A stretch of DNA of 45,506 bases from Verrucomicrobiota bacterium (GTDB lineage Bacteria > Verrucomicrobiota > Verrucomicrobiia > Limisphaerales > UBA8199). The stretch spans positions 1 to 45,506 of the forward strand of contig JARKQH010000325.1 of NCBI GenBank assembly GCA_029974925.1, in the 5' to 3' direction. Of the stretch, positions 17,701 to 24,922 are shown one piece after another. Made by a program: the position numbers and the translations under genes. The notes under the pieces are model-generated. The model saw only the letters and a list, made by a program, of their open reading frames with translations, had not been told where the DNA came from and ran no database searches. The stretch's first letter is position 1; every line of letters starts with the position of its first letter.

Positions 17701-19621
17701 TAGCTGGGCCTTGCTCGCCTCGCCCACGCCGCGCGGGCCCAACGCTGGCCCCGCCGCCCTCGGACCCGCCTCCAGCCTCCGCATCAACGAATGGATGGCG
17801 TTTCCGGATGCGGGGGATGATTGGTTGGAACTGTTCAATTCGGCTTCGCTTCCGGTCAGCCTTACCGGCCTGTGCCTTACCGACGACCCTTCCATCAATG
17901 GTGTCTCCAACAGCCAGACAGGTCCCCTCAGTTTTGTCGCCCCCAAGGGCTGGGTGAAATGGACAGCCGACCGCAATCCGCGCAAGGGCCCATCCCACCT
18001 GAAATTCGCGCTCGACGGCGATGGTGACAGTATCCTCCTCTACGATGACCTCGGCGCGCTTCTCGATGCGGTGGACTTTGGACTGCAGGCACCCGGCGTT
18101 TCGCAAGGCCGCCTGCCTGATGGGGCGTCCTCCATCAGCAGTTTTTCCGCCACGCCAACCCCCGCTGAGAGCAATTACCTGCCACTGCCCGCGCTCTTTG
18201 TGAACGAGGTGCTTGCGCATACCGATCCGCCGCTCGAGGATGCCATCGAACTCTACAACGCCGGCGCCACCGGGCTCTCCATCGGCGGCTGGTTCATCAG
18301 CAATTCCCAGGATGATTTCAAGAAATACCGCATCCCGCCCGGCACTGTCGTGCCCGCCGGCGGTTACCGCGTCTTCTACGAATACCAGTTCAATTCCACC
18401 AATGCCTCCCCCTTCAGCCTCAACTCCGCCCATGGCGATTCAGTGTTCATCTCCGAGGCGGATGCCGTCGGCAACCTCACCGGCTACCGCGCACAGGTCT
18501 CCTTTGGCGCAACCCCCAACGGTGTCTCCCTCGGCCGCGTGCCCACCAGCACGGGCGTGGACTTCGTTCCCTTGGCCAGCCGCACTTTCGGCGTGGACAA
18601 TCCCGCCAGTCTCGCTCACTTTCGCACCGGCACCGGTCTCACCAATTCCGGCCCCCGCATCGGACCGGTGGTCATTTCCGAGATCATGTATCACCCGCCC
18701 AACAGCGGACCCAATGCCACGGAGAATCCCGAAGAGGAGTTCGTTGAGCTGTTCAACGTCACATCCAACCCCGTGCCGCTCTACGATCCCCTTGCCCCCT
18801 CGAACCGCTGGAAGATCAGCGGCGGCATCGAGTTCACTTTCCCTCCCGCCGCGCAATTGCCCGCCGGCACAGCGGCTTTGGTGGTGGGTTTTGACCCGGC
18901 CGTGACCGCTTCCCTCAACGCTTTCCGCGCCCGCTATGGTGTGAGTCCCGACGTTCCCGTGTACGGACCGTTCTCCGACAGACTGGATAACGCTGGAGAA
19001 ACCCTCACCTTGCTCGCCCCCGACACCCCCCAGTCCGCGCCTCATCCGGATGCCGGTTTCGTGCCCTATTACCAAATTGACTCGGTTGCCTACGACGATG
19101 TCCTTCCGTGGTCGCTCGAAGCCGATGGCCTCGGCGCCTCACTTCACCGGCGTCCCGCCAACGCCTATGGCAACGACCCGCTCAACTGGGTGGCGTGCCT
19201 TCCCAGCGCGGGCGTTCCATTCTGCCTCACAGACTCGGACGGAGACGGTTTGCCAGACGACTGGGAACGCGCGCACAATCTGGACCCGAACTCGGCTTCC
19301 GGGATTCACGGCGCCGGAGGGGATCCGGACGGTGACGGCCTGAGCAACGCCCAGGAGTACCTTGCCGGCACCGACCCGCGCAGCGCCGCCAGCGCCTTGA
19401 GAATTGATGGCTTTGGCGCAGCCGGCGGGGTCTTGACGTTGCGGTTTTCAACTGTCCCGGGGCGGTCTTATTCTGTTCAATACCGCACCAATCTTTCGAC
19501 CGGATCGTGGTCCAAACTTGCGGACTTCCCTCCCCAGCTCCTCGCCACCAACCTCTTCATCCAGGACGGGCCGCTGACCCACCCTCGCTTTTACCGCCTC
19601 ACAACGCCCCAAGTCCCCTGA
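11720..19621 (+). CDS. Giant secreted CotH-kinase and lamin-tail-domain protein
   Basis: This predicted 2633-residue exported protein starts MLKKYISPHGSFPFALTFFLAAG. A GTG at 11693 with GAAGGGG before it would add nine residues. Approximate domains: the same beta-strand module as the upstream protein (30-324), an Ig-like domain (326-420), two Big_5-type domains (421-619), LTD 1 (625-769) and a chitobiase/hexosaminidase C-terminal-type domain (777-860). A CotH kinase-like region (907-1311) has YLNGLYWGLHYVHERPDEDF and FISWDAEHIL. A second such C-terminal-type domain follows (1343-1424), then LTD domains 2-8 (1430-2500), each opening with a NEIMA/NEWLA-like strand and DWIEIYN-like motif. A DSDGDGLPDDWE calcium-binding repeat (2502-2555) and a C-terminal segment end the protein. 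CotH proteins are atypical kinases; here it may phosphorylate surface proteins. The targets are unknown. Confidence 0.85.
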   Translation: MLKKYISPHGSFPFALTFFLAAGIIPTPAANLTTTNVVPGGSDWNAAIWKTNGTGTPVGPPVPGNTYEAVFNGVNFGYNKNNTRLRNPLSPSVVTFPGDSLTLNTNTEIRFKQGSGGPLLHFPGVGSNAGLILRGGILNAGDDRVFTITGRVAVVSQSYICPADGGAGPVRPLRGFNLAGQLSGGGTMVIFQAGTNVAQEVSGNANTFSGEWVVKAGWLLGSGINSLGTNSITVDPNYVVPLDPSIAYVAGPAVFEPGYDLNSSGTLTLANGGMMRLHQNCAFRSVVIEGNVLPQGYYPYANLAALYPANFPPGGSGSIAVIPPGAPFFTRQPASFVAFGGVVTQLVAAALGNAPLAYQWQKGTNGVFVNLSNTPTVTGARSNVLTFLNLDLADSGDYRLVVTNTIARATSQVATVTVLLPDFSPPFIAELIPAPGSLLGSFTQLQVTFNENVAGVAAADLLVNSVPATSVSGSGSNYVFSFPQPAAGAVQVTWDVDHAITDLAGNPFLASTAWTYTVADTTPPAVAETSPAPNSTVGSLFAIRILFNEPVTGVLAASLRVNGLACTNVTGFGLGPYVFSFPPPAPGVVQFAWAPDAGIRDASSNLFFGEPWSLTLEPAAAAARTNVVINEILAANTGGLSDEDGEFSDWIEIHNRGSQPVNLAGWSLTDNSSQPSLWTFPSITLAGGEYRIVFASGKDRRDPFGNLHTNFRLGSNGEYLGLYGPEFPPAAAHEYAPQYPEQRNNISFGPDVSGALRYFSVPTPGAPNGTSTITGLVADVKFSVASGFFNNPFRLHLTTRTPGATIIYTTDASEPQLSSGFTNGQLYAGPLTLATTTPLRAAAFAPDLLPSRVTSRTYLFVEDIVRQPNDPPGYPTGYAWTPVPGTVQNGSLAYYQMDPVIVNDPRYSTSVRQGLLSIPTLSLISPIDGLFDPDYGIYTHPMERGLAWERACSMELIFPGGAAGIQADCALQIQGGTQRDPNKNAKHSFRVSFKGDYGPGRLDFPVFPDSPVTSFNTLVLDGGINMWWHYVGGATPADQRFRAQCVRDQFASDLMIALGQPSCYGRFFNVYLNGLYWGLHYVHERPDEDFAASWLGGSPADFDVLRITTAGLEIIAGNADAWNAALALSNTGLTNNTQYEALQQYVDVDNLIDYMIVNHWIGNEDWPHHNWYVLRKRAPGEGFKFISWDAEHILKTTSVNRTTANNSGTPAQIYWALINNKEFRLRYADHLQQHFSPGGLFYTDPDPAAARWDPAQPHKNVPASYYMKRIQEIDTAIVAESARWGGYTLTTNYTRDDHWLRELHNLLGYTNNPGNTANWFPLRSGIVLNQYRSLGLFPTNVTAPLFSLPSGTVSAGQVLTISNAGPSGVVYYTTNGADPRTYGASVPSATARPYAAPLILNQSCVVKARVLDGSSWSPLSQATYSVASFGVPVRITEIMYNPIGGDAFEFLELQNVGPSRLNLAGFSFQGITFVFPSPAYLQPGQTLVLASAANPAAFASRYPGVAVFGWFAGSLSNSGERIALLDSAGATVVSVDYKDSAGWPTAPDGLGYSLEIIDPHSDPDDPANWRASSALNGSPGVGPSPAALPAVRLNELMADNLGAVTNGGLFPDWVEIHNASPAAASLANWSLSDGGNPRKFVFPPDTSIPANGFLVVWCDTATNAPGLHAGFALGRKGEFLALYDAQTNRVDALSFGLQLPNGSIGRVGPAGAWALTLPTPGSPNLAAPVTLTNLVINEWLANAAPGGSDWLELYNSSPSLPAALDGIAFGTSNAIFHFKSLSFIPPLQFIQLFADEAPGKDHLDFTLKAGGDAITLFAASGQVLDTVSFGPQIEGVSEGRLPNGSSTLVSFPLTPSPGASNYVIAYSGPLLNEIMARNTGSLYDPRGNTPDWIEIYNPGASPFDLGGMSLTTDPANPAKWTFPAGTTLNPGAFLLVWCDADHPASTTAGPDMNTGFALSADGESVYLFDPARRLADSIAFGFQISNRSIGRSGGSWALLASPTPRGPNAGPAALGPASSLRINEWMAFPDAGDDWLELFNSASLPVSLTGLCLTDDPSINGVSNSQTGPLSFVAPKGWVKWTADRNPRKGPSHLKFALDGDGDSILLYDDLGALLDAVDFGLQAPGVSQGRLPDGASSISSFSATPTPAESNYLPLPALFVNEVLAHTDPPLEDAIELYNAGATGLSIGGWFISNSQDDFKKYRIPPGTVVPAGGYRVFYEYQFNSTNASPFSLNSAHGDSVFISEADAVGNLTGYRAQVSFGATPNGVSLGRVPTSTGVDFVPLASRTFGVDNPASLAHFRTGTGLTNSGPRIGPVVISEIMYHPPNSGPNATENPEEEFVELFNVTSNPVPLYDPLAPSNRWKISGGIEFTFPPAAQLPAGTAALVVGFDPAVTASLNAFRARYGVSPDVPVYGPFSDRLDNAGETLTLLAPDTPQSAPHPDAGFVPYYQIDSVAYDDVLPWSLEADGLGASLHRRPANAYGNDPLNWVACLPSAGVPFCLTDSDGDGLPDDWERAHNLDPNSASGIHGAGGDPDGDGLSNAQEYLAGTDPRSAASALRIDGFGAAGGVLTLRFSTVPGRSYSVQYRTNLSTGSWSKLADFPPQLLATNLFIQDGPLTHPRFYRLTTPQVP

Positions 19622-19681
19622 GATCCCCGGGCCGGCCTCCCTGGTTCAGCGTGCGGGCCGGTCAACGGCTTCGGCGCATCC

Positions 19682-20893
19682 TTATCTCTGCATCAACTGC
19701 ATCACCAGCACCCCAATCGGCGTCCCGATAACGTAACCCCAAATCCCCACCAGGATGCCCGGCAAAACCAGCCGCGGCCATCCCGCCGAAATGGCCATGG
19801 CCGCCGCGCTGGGCGCCCCGCCCAGGTTCGCGTTTACCGACAACAGAATCTCCTCCAAGTTCAGCCGGAACAGCTTTCCCAAGCCGAGCGTGACCAACAG
19901 GTTGACCAGGGCAATAATGCCACAGAAGACAAAGAACAGAGGCGCCTGCATCAGGACCGCCTTGAGGCTGGCCGGCAGGCCAATGCAGAAGAGAAAGAGG
20001 TACAACATCAGCGTCCCCAATTCCTCCGGTCCGCTGATTCCAGCCAGGGGTCGGTGCAACAGCGTCGCTACGGTCAGCGAGACGGCGGTAATCAGCACAA
20101 AGGGGTTGGTGCACAGCACTTGCAGCATCTGAACCGGCAGGGTGGCACTCGAGACGTCTCCAAAGGCCGTGACAGCCAGTTTCTGCAACAGCCTTGCGCC
20201 CGCCACCACGACAAATGCCACCCCGAGCGCCTTGGCCATGTCCAGCAGGCCCATTTCTTTTCGTTGCCAATGCGCGGCCGCCAGGCTCCCGGCCTGCGCC
20301 GGATTCCGTTGCTGACAGTGGGGGTGGGGATACCACCGGCGAAAAAGCGCGCTCGCCGCCGCCGCCAGCAAAACGACAAACAGCACCGCCATGACGAAGT
20401 TGTCCGCCACAATCAGCGGGTCGGCGACACTGGCCGGCACTGAATAGCTTGTCTTGATTGCCATGAAGTTTACCGAACCGCCTGTGTAACTGGCCGCCAT
20501 CATGCCCGCCGCTTGCTCCAGAACCGGCGACGGCACCCGCCCCTTGAGCAAGCCCACCGCCACGACGGTCCCCACCACTGTTCCCACCACGCTCAGGTGA
20601 AAAGCCAAAAACAGCCGCCCCGTCGTGCGGACGATATGCACGATATTGGCACGGAACAGCAGCAACGGAATCGCCAGCGGCACCAGGTAGTTCTCCACAA
20701 AATCATAAGCGCGCGCCTGCGCCGGCATGACGCCTGCATTGGAAAGCACCATCGCGATTAACAGCGCCAGCACCGGGCCGCTGAGCCGCGCCGCCCATCG
20801 GAACCGTTGCTCGAGCCAGATCGCGAGGGCGGCCCCCGACATGATCAAGGCCCACAAGGTCCACGTATCCTCCGGAGAAACGAGTGCGTTCAT
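19682..20893 (-). CDS. DUF819-family membrane protein
   Basis: This roughly 403-residue integral membrane protein has about ten to twelve hydrophobic helices. It resembles the DUF819 (YjcL-like) family through FRANIVHIVRTTGRL, the AGMMAASYTGGSVNF motif and the C-terminal VNANLGGAPSAAAMAIS. No member has a firmly known substrate that I can name. The ORF track starts at 20938, but ATG 20893 (MNALVSPEDTW) gives the family-like start. It follows the serine hydrolase by 41 bases on the same strand, so the two are probably one operon. A plausible inferred role is moving a product or substrate of that hydrolase. It converges with the giant gene, leaving 60 bases between stops. Confidence 0.8.
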   Translation of the reverse strand: MNALVSPEDTWTLWALIMSGAALAIWLEQRFRWAARLSGPVLALLIAMVLSNAGVMPAQARAYDFVENYLVPLAIPLLLFRANIVHIVRTTGRLFLAFHLSVVGTVVGTVVAVGLLKGRVPSPVLEQAAGMMAASYTGGSVNFMAIKTSYSVPASVADPLIVADNFVMAVLFVVLLAAAASALFRRWYPHPHCQQRNPAQAGSLAAAHWQRKEMGLLDMAKALGVAFVVVAGARLLQKLAVTAFGDVSSATLPVQMLQVLCTNPFVLITAVSLTVATLLHRPLAGISGPEELGTLMLYLFLFCIGLPASLKAVLMQAPLFFVFCGIIALVNLLVTLGLGKLFRLNLEEILLSVNANLGGAPSAAAMAISAGWPRLVLPGILVGIWGYVIGTPIGVLVMQLMQR

Positions 20894-20934
20894 GCGAGCA
20901 TTCCCTGGTTGTGAGTCAAAAGAGAAGACGGGCA

Positions 20935-22614
20935 TCAACGCCGCTTGAGAACCATGTTGGCGAGGCTGACGTAACGCGGCCGGCCACGCCCGTTCCCGAG
21001 GAACACCAGGTGCTCATCCGCGTACAACCCCGGCGGGAAGGCGAAGACATGCCGGTTTACCGGTGTGAGGCGGTAGTCCACCATGTTCTCCGTCATGGCG
21101 TACAAATTCCCGTTCCGTTCGCTGATCACGAGCGGGATAAAGCAGGGGCCATAACTCCCCAGGCAACCCCGCCACGGAGTGGGAATCGAGCGCGGCAGTG
21201 CGGCAACCCGCTGGAACGTTTGCGGTCCCATCACAAACCCGCGGACCCGGCCATCCTCACCCATCTCAAACACCGCGGGTGTGGCGTCGTGCAGCCGGCT
21301 GTCCGCCAGAAACCGGCGCGGTTCCACGGGGGTAAAGCGGGTCGGTTGCCCGGAGATTTCACCCTTCAGCACCCCCTTGTCTGCGCTCAACTTCGCCCAG
21401 AAACTCTGCGATTCGTAGTCGCCCGCAAAAGCCGCCAGCTCGACTGCTGATAAACGGATTGGCGCAGGCGGTTTTGGCGGCTTTTCGCCGAGTTTTACCT
21501 CCAGCATCAGCGACAGTGCCAGGTTGGCCAGCTTCTGAATCCTCGCGTTGATGATGTCTTCGTTGCTCAGCACCACGACTCCGACTCTTTGCTCCAGCAG
21601 GAAAACCAACGACGAGGAATGGCCATACACGGCGCCATTGTGGCTCACACTCTGGTGCTGCCGAAACCGGCCCACCATGAACCCGAGACCAAAACCGGTT
21701 GCTTCCCCGGTCAACTGCGGCGTGAACATCTCGCGCAAAGTCTCGGGGCGGAGGATGCGGCCGCCGGTGGTTTCGCCTTCAGCAGCCAGCATGGCCACAA
21801 ACCGGCCGAGGTCCCCGGCGGTGGTGAACAGGTTGCCCGCCGCCACCGTTCCCAAATCGAACACGGGCGAGTGCCGCCGGAAAAATCCCCCTCGTCCATC
21901 CGCAACCTGCATATGCGAGGTGATCAGCCGTCCACGTGGGATTTCGCGCCGCGCCCAAAACGAGTTGGACATGCCCAGGGGCCTGAGAATCCTCTCGCGT
22001 TGGTAATCGCCGAAGGTTTTTCCCGCCCGCAACTCAACAACGCGACCGGCCAGAGTCGGTCCCGCATTCGAATACCGGGTTTTTGCGTTGGGCGGAGTCG
22101 GCAGCACGGCCCCCGCCAGGCTCTCCACCGTCCGCTTCATTCCCGGCTCCGTGTCGTCGAAATAGCCGCCAACGGGAGGCTCTCGAATCAGACCCGAGCG
22201 GTGACTCAGCACCTGCCTCAGGGTGACAGGGAGGGCATTGCTGAACGGCACCACCGGCACCAAGCCCGGCGCAAAACGCTCGAGCGGAGCATCCAGCGTC
22301 AACTCGCCTTCCTCCACCATTTGCATCACAGCAATCGCCGTGAACAGCTTCGAAATCGAGCCGCACCGAAACACACTTTCGGCCTTCGCCTCGCCAAAAC
22401 CTTCGACCCAAACCGTTCGCCGATCGTCCACCAGCGCAATCGCGATTCCCCCGATTCCCCATTCTCCCATTTCCTCCCTCACCGCAACGGCGAGCTGTTG
22501 AATCGCGTTCCTGTAATCCGGCGGTTGAGCTCGTCCCCATTCCTCCCCTAACGAGCCTCCAGCCAAAGCGGCGACGGCGACGCAGAGAGTCCATTTCCAT
22601 TTCAGGTTTTGCAT
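20935..22614 (-). CDS. Exported class C beta-lactamase-like serine hydrolase
   Basis: This 559-residue protein has an N-terminal signal-like stretch (MQNLKWKWTLCVAVAALAGG) followed by a beta-lactamase/penicillin-binding-protein-like domain. The catalytic triad motifs are all present: SISK at residues 86-89 (nucleophile Ser86), YSN at 181-183 and HNG at 325-327. A C-terminal domain of about 200 residues follows the hydrolase fold. The family includes esterases, D-aminopeptidases and peptidoglycan-active enzymes as well as beta-lactamases, so resistance should not be assumed. The ORF track extends to 22854, but ATG 22614 starts the signal peptide. The DUF819 gene follows directly. It is divergent from the lipoprotein gene. 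Confidence 0.85.
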   Translation of the reverse strand: MQNLKWKWTLCVAVAALAGGSLGEEWGRAQPPDYRNAIQQLAVAVREEMGEWGIGGIAIALVDDRRTVWVEGFGEAKAESVFRCGSISKLFTAIAVMQMVEEGELTLDAPLERFAPGLVPVVPFSNALPVTLRQVLSHRSGLIREPPVGGYFDDTEPGMKRTVESLAGAVLPTPPNAKTRYSNAGPTLAGRVVELRAGKTFGDYQRERILRPLGMSNSFWARREIPRGRLITSHMQVADGRGGFFRRHSPVFDLGTVAAGNLFTTAGDLGRFVAMLAAEGETTGGRILRPETLREMFTPQLTGEATGFGLGFMVGRFRQHQSVSHNGAVYGHSSSLVFLLEQRVGVVVLSNEDIINARIQKLANLALSLMLEVKLGEKPPKPPAPIRLSAVELAAFAGDYESQSFWAKLSADKGVLKGEISGQPTRFTPVEPRRFLADSRLHDATPAVFEMGEDGRVRGFVMGPQTFQRVAALPRSIPTPWRGCLGSYGPCFIPLVISERNGNLYAMTENMVDYRLTPVNRHVFAFPPGLYADEHLVFLGNGRGRPRYVSLANMVLKRR

Positions 22615-22943
22615 AGGCTTTGGTGTTAACCATTGACTATTCGACGCGTCGGCGCCAGAAAAACCCTCCGGCCCTCGAGCCCTCGGGGGGCGAACCGTCT
22701 CGTCCCACGGGTATCCAGGCGTGCGGTAGTCTTGTCCGGCGGGTCGAGCGGCTGCGGTTCGTTGGCCCAACTCCGGAGTTGATTTCTGCACCCCCTCGCC
22801 TAATCTCACTCCATAACCTGAATTCAACCCGGAGGAGAAGCTCTGGTGCGCCAATCCTTTGGGCGCGGCGGGGGGAGTTCCCTGCCGGGAATGAAACTCA
22901 AACCGTGCTTCGGCTCATATCGCTGGTGCGGCAACCGAGATCC
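22615..22943. other. Divergent intergenic region with a 14-bp palindrome
   Basis: These 329 bases separate the serine-hydrolase gene (leftward) from the lipoprotein gene (rightward), so promoters for both should lie here. The clearest element is the perfect palindrome CAACTCCGGAGTTG at 22768-22781, near the middle, which could be an operator. No strong -35/-10 pair was found on either strand. The long ORFs that cross it are only upstream extensions of the two flanking genes. Confidence 0.5.
22768..22781. promoter_or_regulatory. Perfect 14-bp palindrome, possible operator
   Basis: CAACTCCGGAGTTG reads identically on both strands and sits between two divergent genes. This is a common place for a dimeric repressor to bind, but no regulator is encoded nearby. 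Confidence 0.3.
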
Positions 22944-23651
22944 ATGATGAAACTCGTGAACTCAAAAAGCACCTTGTCCTCGCTCTTGGTCCTGCTGGCC
23001 TTGGGAGTCTGTTCCTGTTCCCGGATGCAACCTGTCTCCAGCTCCAATCCGGCAGGCTGGCGCGACCGCTTTGAGGTGAACAAAACCGCCCTCGCCCCCA
23101 CCGGTAACAATGCTTGGTTCCCCCTCCAACCCGGACGGGTCCTGAAACTCGCCCATGAGGGCGAACGACTCACCCTGACGGTCCTGCCGGAAACCCGGAT
23201 CGTGGACGGAGTTGTCACTGCCGTGCTGGAAGAGCGGGAGGAGAAAAATGGCCAGCTCGTCGAGGTGTCGCGCAATTATTTCGCCACGGACCCTGCCACC
23301 CGCGACGTCTATTACTTTGGCGAGGACGTGGATAATTACAAAGAAGGCAGAATTGTGAGCCACAACAGCGCCTGGCTGGCGGAGCAGGGGGGCGCTCGCT
23401 TTGGCCTGTTCTTGCCGGGAACGCCGCGGGTTGGCGACAAGTTCTATCAGGAAATCGCGCCCCAGGTAGCCATGGACCGAGCGGAAATCGTTTCCCTTGA
23501 TGAAACAGTGACAACTCCCGCCGGGACCTTCCATCACTGTTTGCACGTGCGCGAAACCACCCCCCTCGAACCTGGTGTCAGCCACAAGTACTTCGCCCCC
23601 GGCATCGGCCTGATCAAGGACGACGAGTTCGAGTTGGTTCAAAAGCCGTAA
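22944..23651 (+). CDS. Predicted lipoprotein of unknown function
   Basis: This 235-residue protein starts MMKLVNSKSTL and has a hydrophobic segment ending in the lipobox LGVC, which predicts lipidation at Cys23 and attachment to a membrane. The mature part has no helices and looks beta-rich, with VYYFGEDVDNYKEGRIVSH and TPAGTFHHCLHVRETTPLEPG. Similar short proteins occur in environmental bacteria, but I know of no assigned function. The start is taken at the first of two adjacent ATG codons (22944, 22947); the track start at 22620 is an unsupported extension. It is divergent from the serine hydrolase and convergent with the GH43 gene, 38 bases away. Confidence 0.8.
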   Translation: MMKLVNSKSTLSSLLVLLALGVCSCSRMQPVSSSNPAGWRDRFEVNKTALAPTGNNAWFPLQPGRVLKLAHEGERLTLTVLPETRIVDGVVTAVLEEREEKNGQLVEVSRNYFATDPATRDVYYFGEDVDNYKEGRIVSHNSAWLAEQGGARFGLFLPGTPRVGDKFYQEIAPQVAMDRAEIVSLDETVTTPAGTFHHCLHVRETTPLEPGVSHKYFAPGIGLIKDDEFELVQKP

Positions 23652-23689
23652 GTGCTGCGCTGCCTGGTGGACCGCAGCCTTCGCTTCGG

Positions 23690-24718
23690 TCAGCGGGGCG
23701 GGCCGCCGAACTCCACTCTGGGCCAGCCTTCCGCCGTCCAGGTCAGCCGCGCGATGCCCAGTGTCTTGGCGCCCCGCCGGTCGCCGTCGTAATAGTGGTA
23801 GCTCATGTACTCTTGCCCCTCGCGAGTGAAGAAACCGGCGTGCCCCGGCCCGATTCGCGGTCCCTGACTGTCCAGCACCAAGGTACCGCCGCCGCGCAGC
23901 AGGTCCTTCCCTTCCCGGTCCAAGTACGGACCGGTCGGCAGGCGGCTCCGTCCCACGCGAATGTTGTAAGTGCTGTTTGTGCCGCGGCAGCAGAGTCCCC
24001 AGTTCAAAAACAAATAGTAGTAACCGTCCCGTTGATGCATCGCGGCCGCCTCAATTTCATTCTTCCAAGCCAGCCCGACCGGCGGCGCATTCGTGTCCAG
24101 CCTCTTGCCCGTCGCCGGATCGAGCTCAACCAGCTTGATTCCGCCCCAGAACGATCCAAATACAAGCCACAATCGCCCGTCCGACGCCAGCATCACCGCG
24201 GGGTCAATCGCGTTGAAATCGTCCCCGCGCCTGGACTGAACCACCACCCCGCAATCCACCCAACCAAACGCCGGATCGGCTGGATTCAGCGTCGCGTTGG
24301 TAGCCAGCCCGATTGCCGAGACCTGCGAACCCCACGTCGAAACGGAGTAATACAGCAGGTATCGTCCGTTCAAGTGGATCACATCCGGCGCCCAAAAATG
24401 CCCGCGAAAGCCAGGAACCGCTTCGGCTGTCCAAGCCGGCGCGTTGGTAAACACGCGCGGCCCAGGCTCCCACGTTACCGTGTCGGCCGAGTGACGCGAA
24501 CTGATGCCCATGCCCGTCGCAAACAACCAATAACGGCCTTCGCACCGAACAATCCGGGACGGATCATGTACTGACCGGTCCCCCTCAGCCCAAGGTGCCG
24601 TCCCGCCTGCGGGCGCTGCTTCGGCGTCGGCGAGGGCACCAACCAGCACTACTGCCAGCAACCAAGCGACCTTGTTTGCCAGAGAGGGAGCGTTAGTGAT
24701 GGTTTTGAGGCGTTTCAT
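23690..24718 (-). CDS. Exported GH43 arabinanase-like glycoside hydrolase
   Basis: This 342-residue protein has a signal peptide (MKRLKTITNAPSL...GALADAEAAP) followed by one five-bladed propeller domain of glycoside hydrolase family 43. SVHDPSRI, with Asp52, supplies the general base. FWAPDVIHLNGRYLLYY is typical of the second blade. FNAIDPAV carries the pKa-modulating Asp and NEIEAAAM the general acid Glu. GPGHAGFF holds the conserved His. The closest type is endo-1,5-alpha-L-arabinanase, which cuts arabinan side chains of pectin outside the cytoplasm. This fits the rhamnose genes, since rhamnogalacturonan carries both sugars. ATG 24718 is chosen because it begins the signal peptide. It is divergent from cysK. 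Confidence 0.85.
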   Translation of the reverse strand: MKRLKTITNAPSLANKVAWLLAVVLVGALADAEAAPAGGTAPWAEGDRSVHDPSRIVRCEGRYWLFATGMGISSRHSADTVTWEPGPRVFTNAPAWTAEAVPGFRGHFWAPDVIHLNGRYLLYYSVSTWGSQVSAIGLATNATLNPADPAFGWVDCGVVVQSRRGDDFNAIDPAVMLASDGRLWLVFGSFWGGIKLVELDPATGKRLDTNAPPVGLAWKNEIEAAAMHQRDGYYYLFLNWGLCCRGTNSTYNIRVGRSRLPTGPYLDREGKDLLRGGGTLVLDSQGPRIGPGHAGFFTREGQEYMSYHYYDGDRRGAKTLGIARLTWTAEGWPRVEFGGPPR

Positions 24719-24845
24719 AGTGGAATCCAGTGTTTCTGACGTTCTGATTACAGCGAGAACGGGCGCAAGGACGCTGAAAGCAAACGGTTTTGCGCTGAAA
24801 CAGGCAAACTCAAGTAACTTAGTCAAAATAATAAAAATTCACTTG

Positions 24846-24889
24846 CTCTCACCTGAGAGTTGGTGAACATTTGTCCCAAATTCGACAAA
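24846..24889. promoter_or_regulatory. Two small dyads in the cysK leader
   Basis: CTCTC-ACCT-GAGAG (24846-24859) and TTTGTC-(8)-GACAAA (24870-24889) lie close together in the AT-rich 204-base region between the GH43 gene and cysK, 34-77 bases before the cysK ATG. They could be operator sites or a short structured leader controlling cysteine synthesis. They do not match a SAM-I riboswitch core, which would need a conserved leader that I do not see. Confidence 0.3.
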
Positions 24890-24922
24890 CTGATAGGAAT
24901 TATCTTAAACGAATTAGCGAGT

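Noticed and set aside
20935-22614. Antibiotic-resistance beta-lactamase
   Set aside because: The three motifs fit the broad class C-like serine hydrolase family, but the extra C-terminal domain and overall pattern point to an esterase or peptidase-type enzyme. Resistance is not supported.
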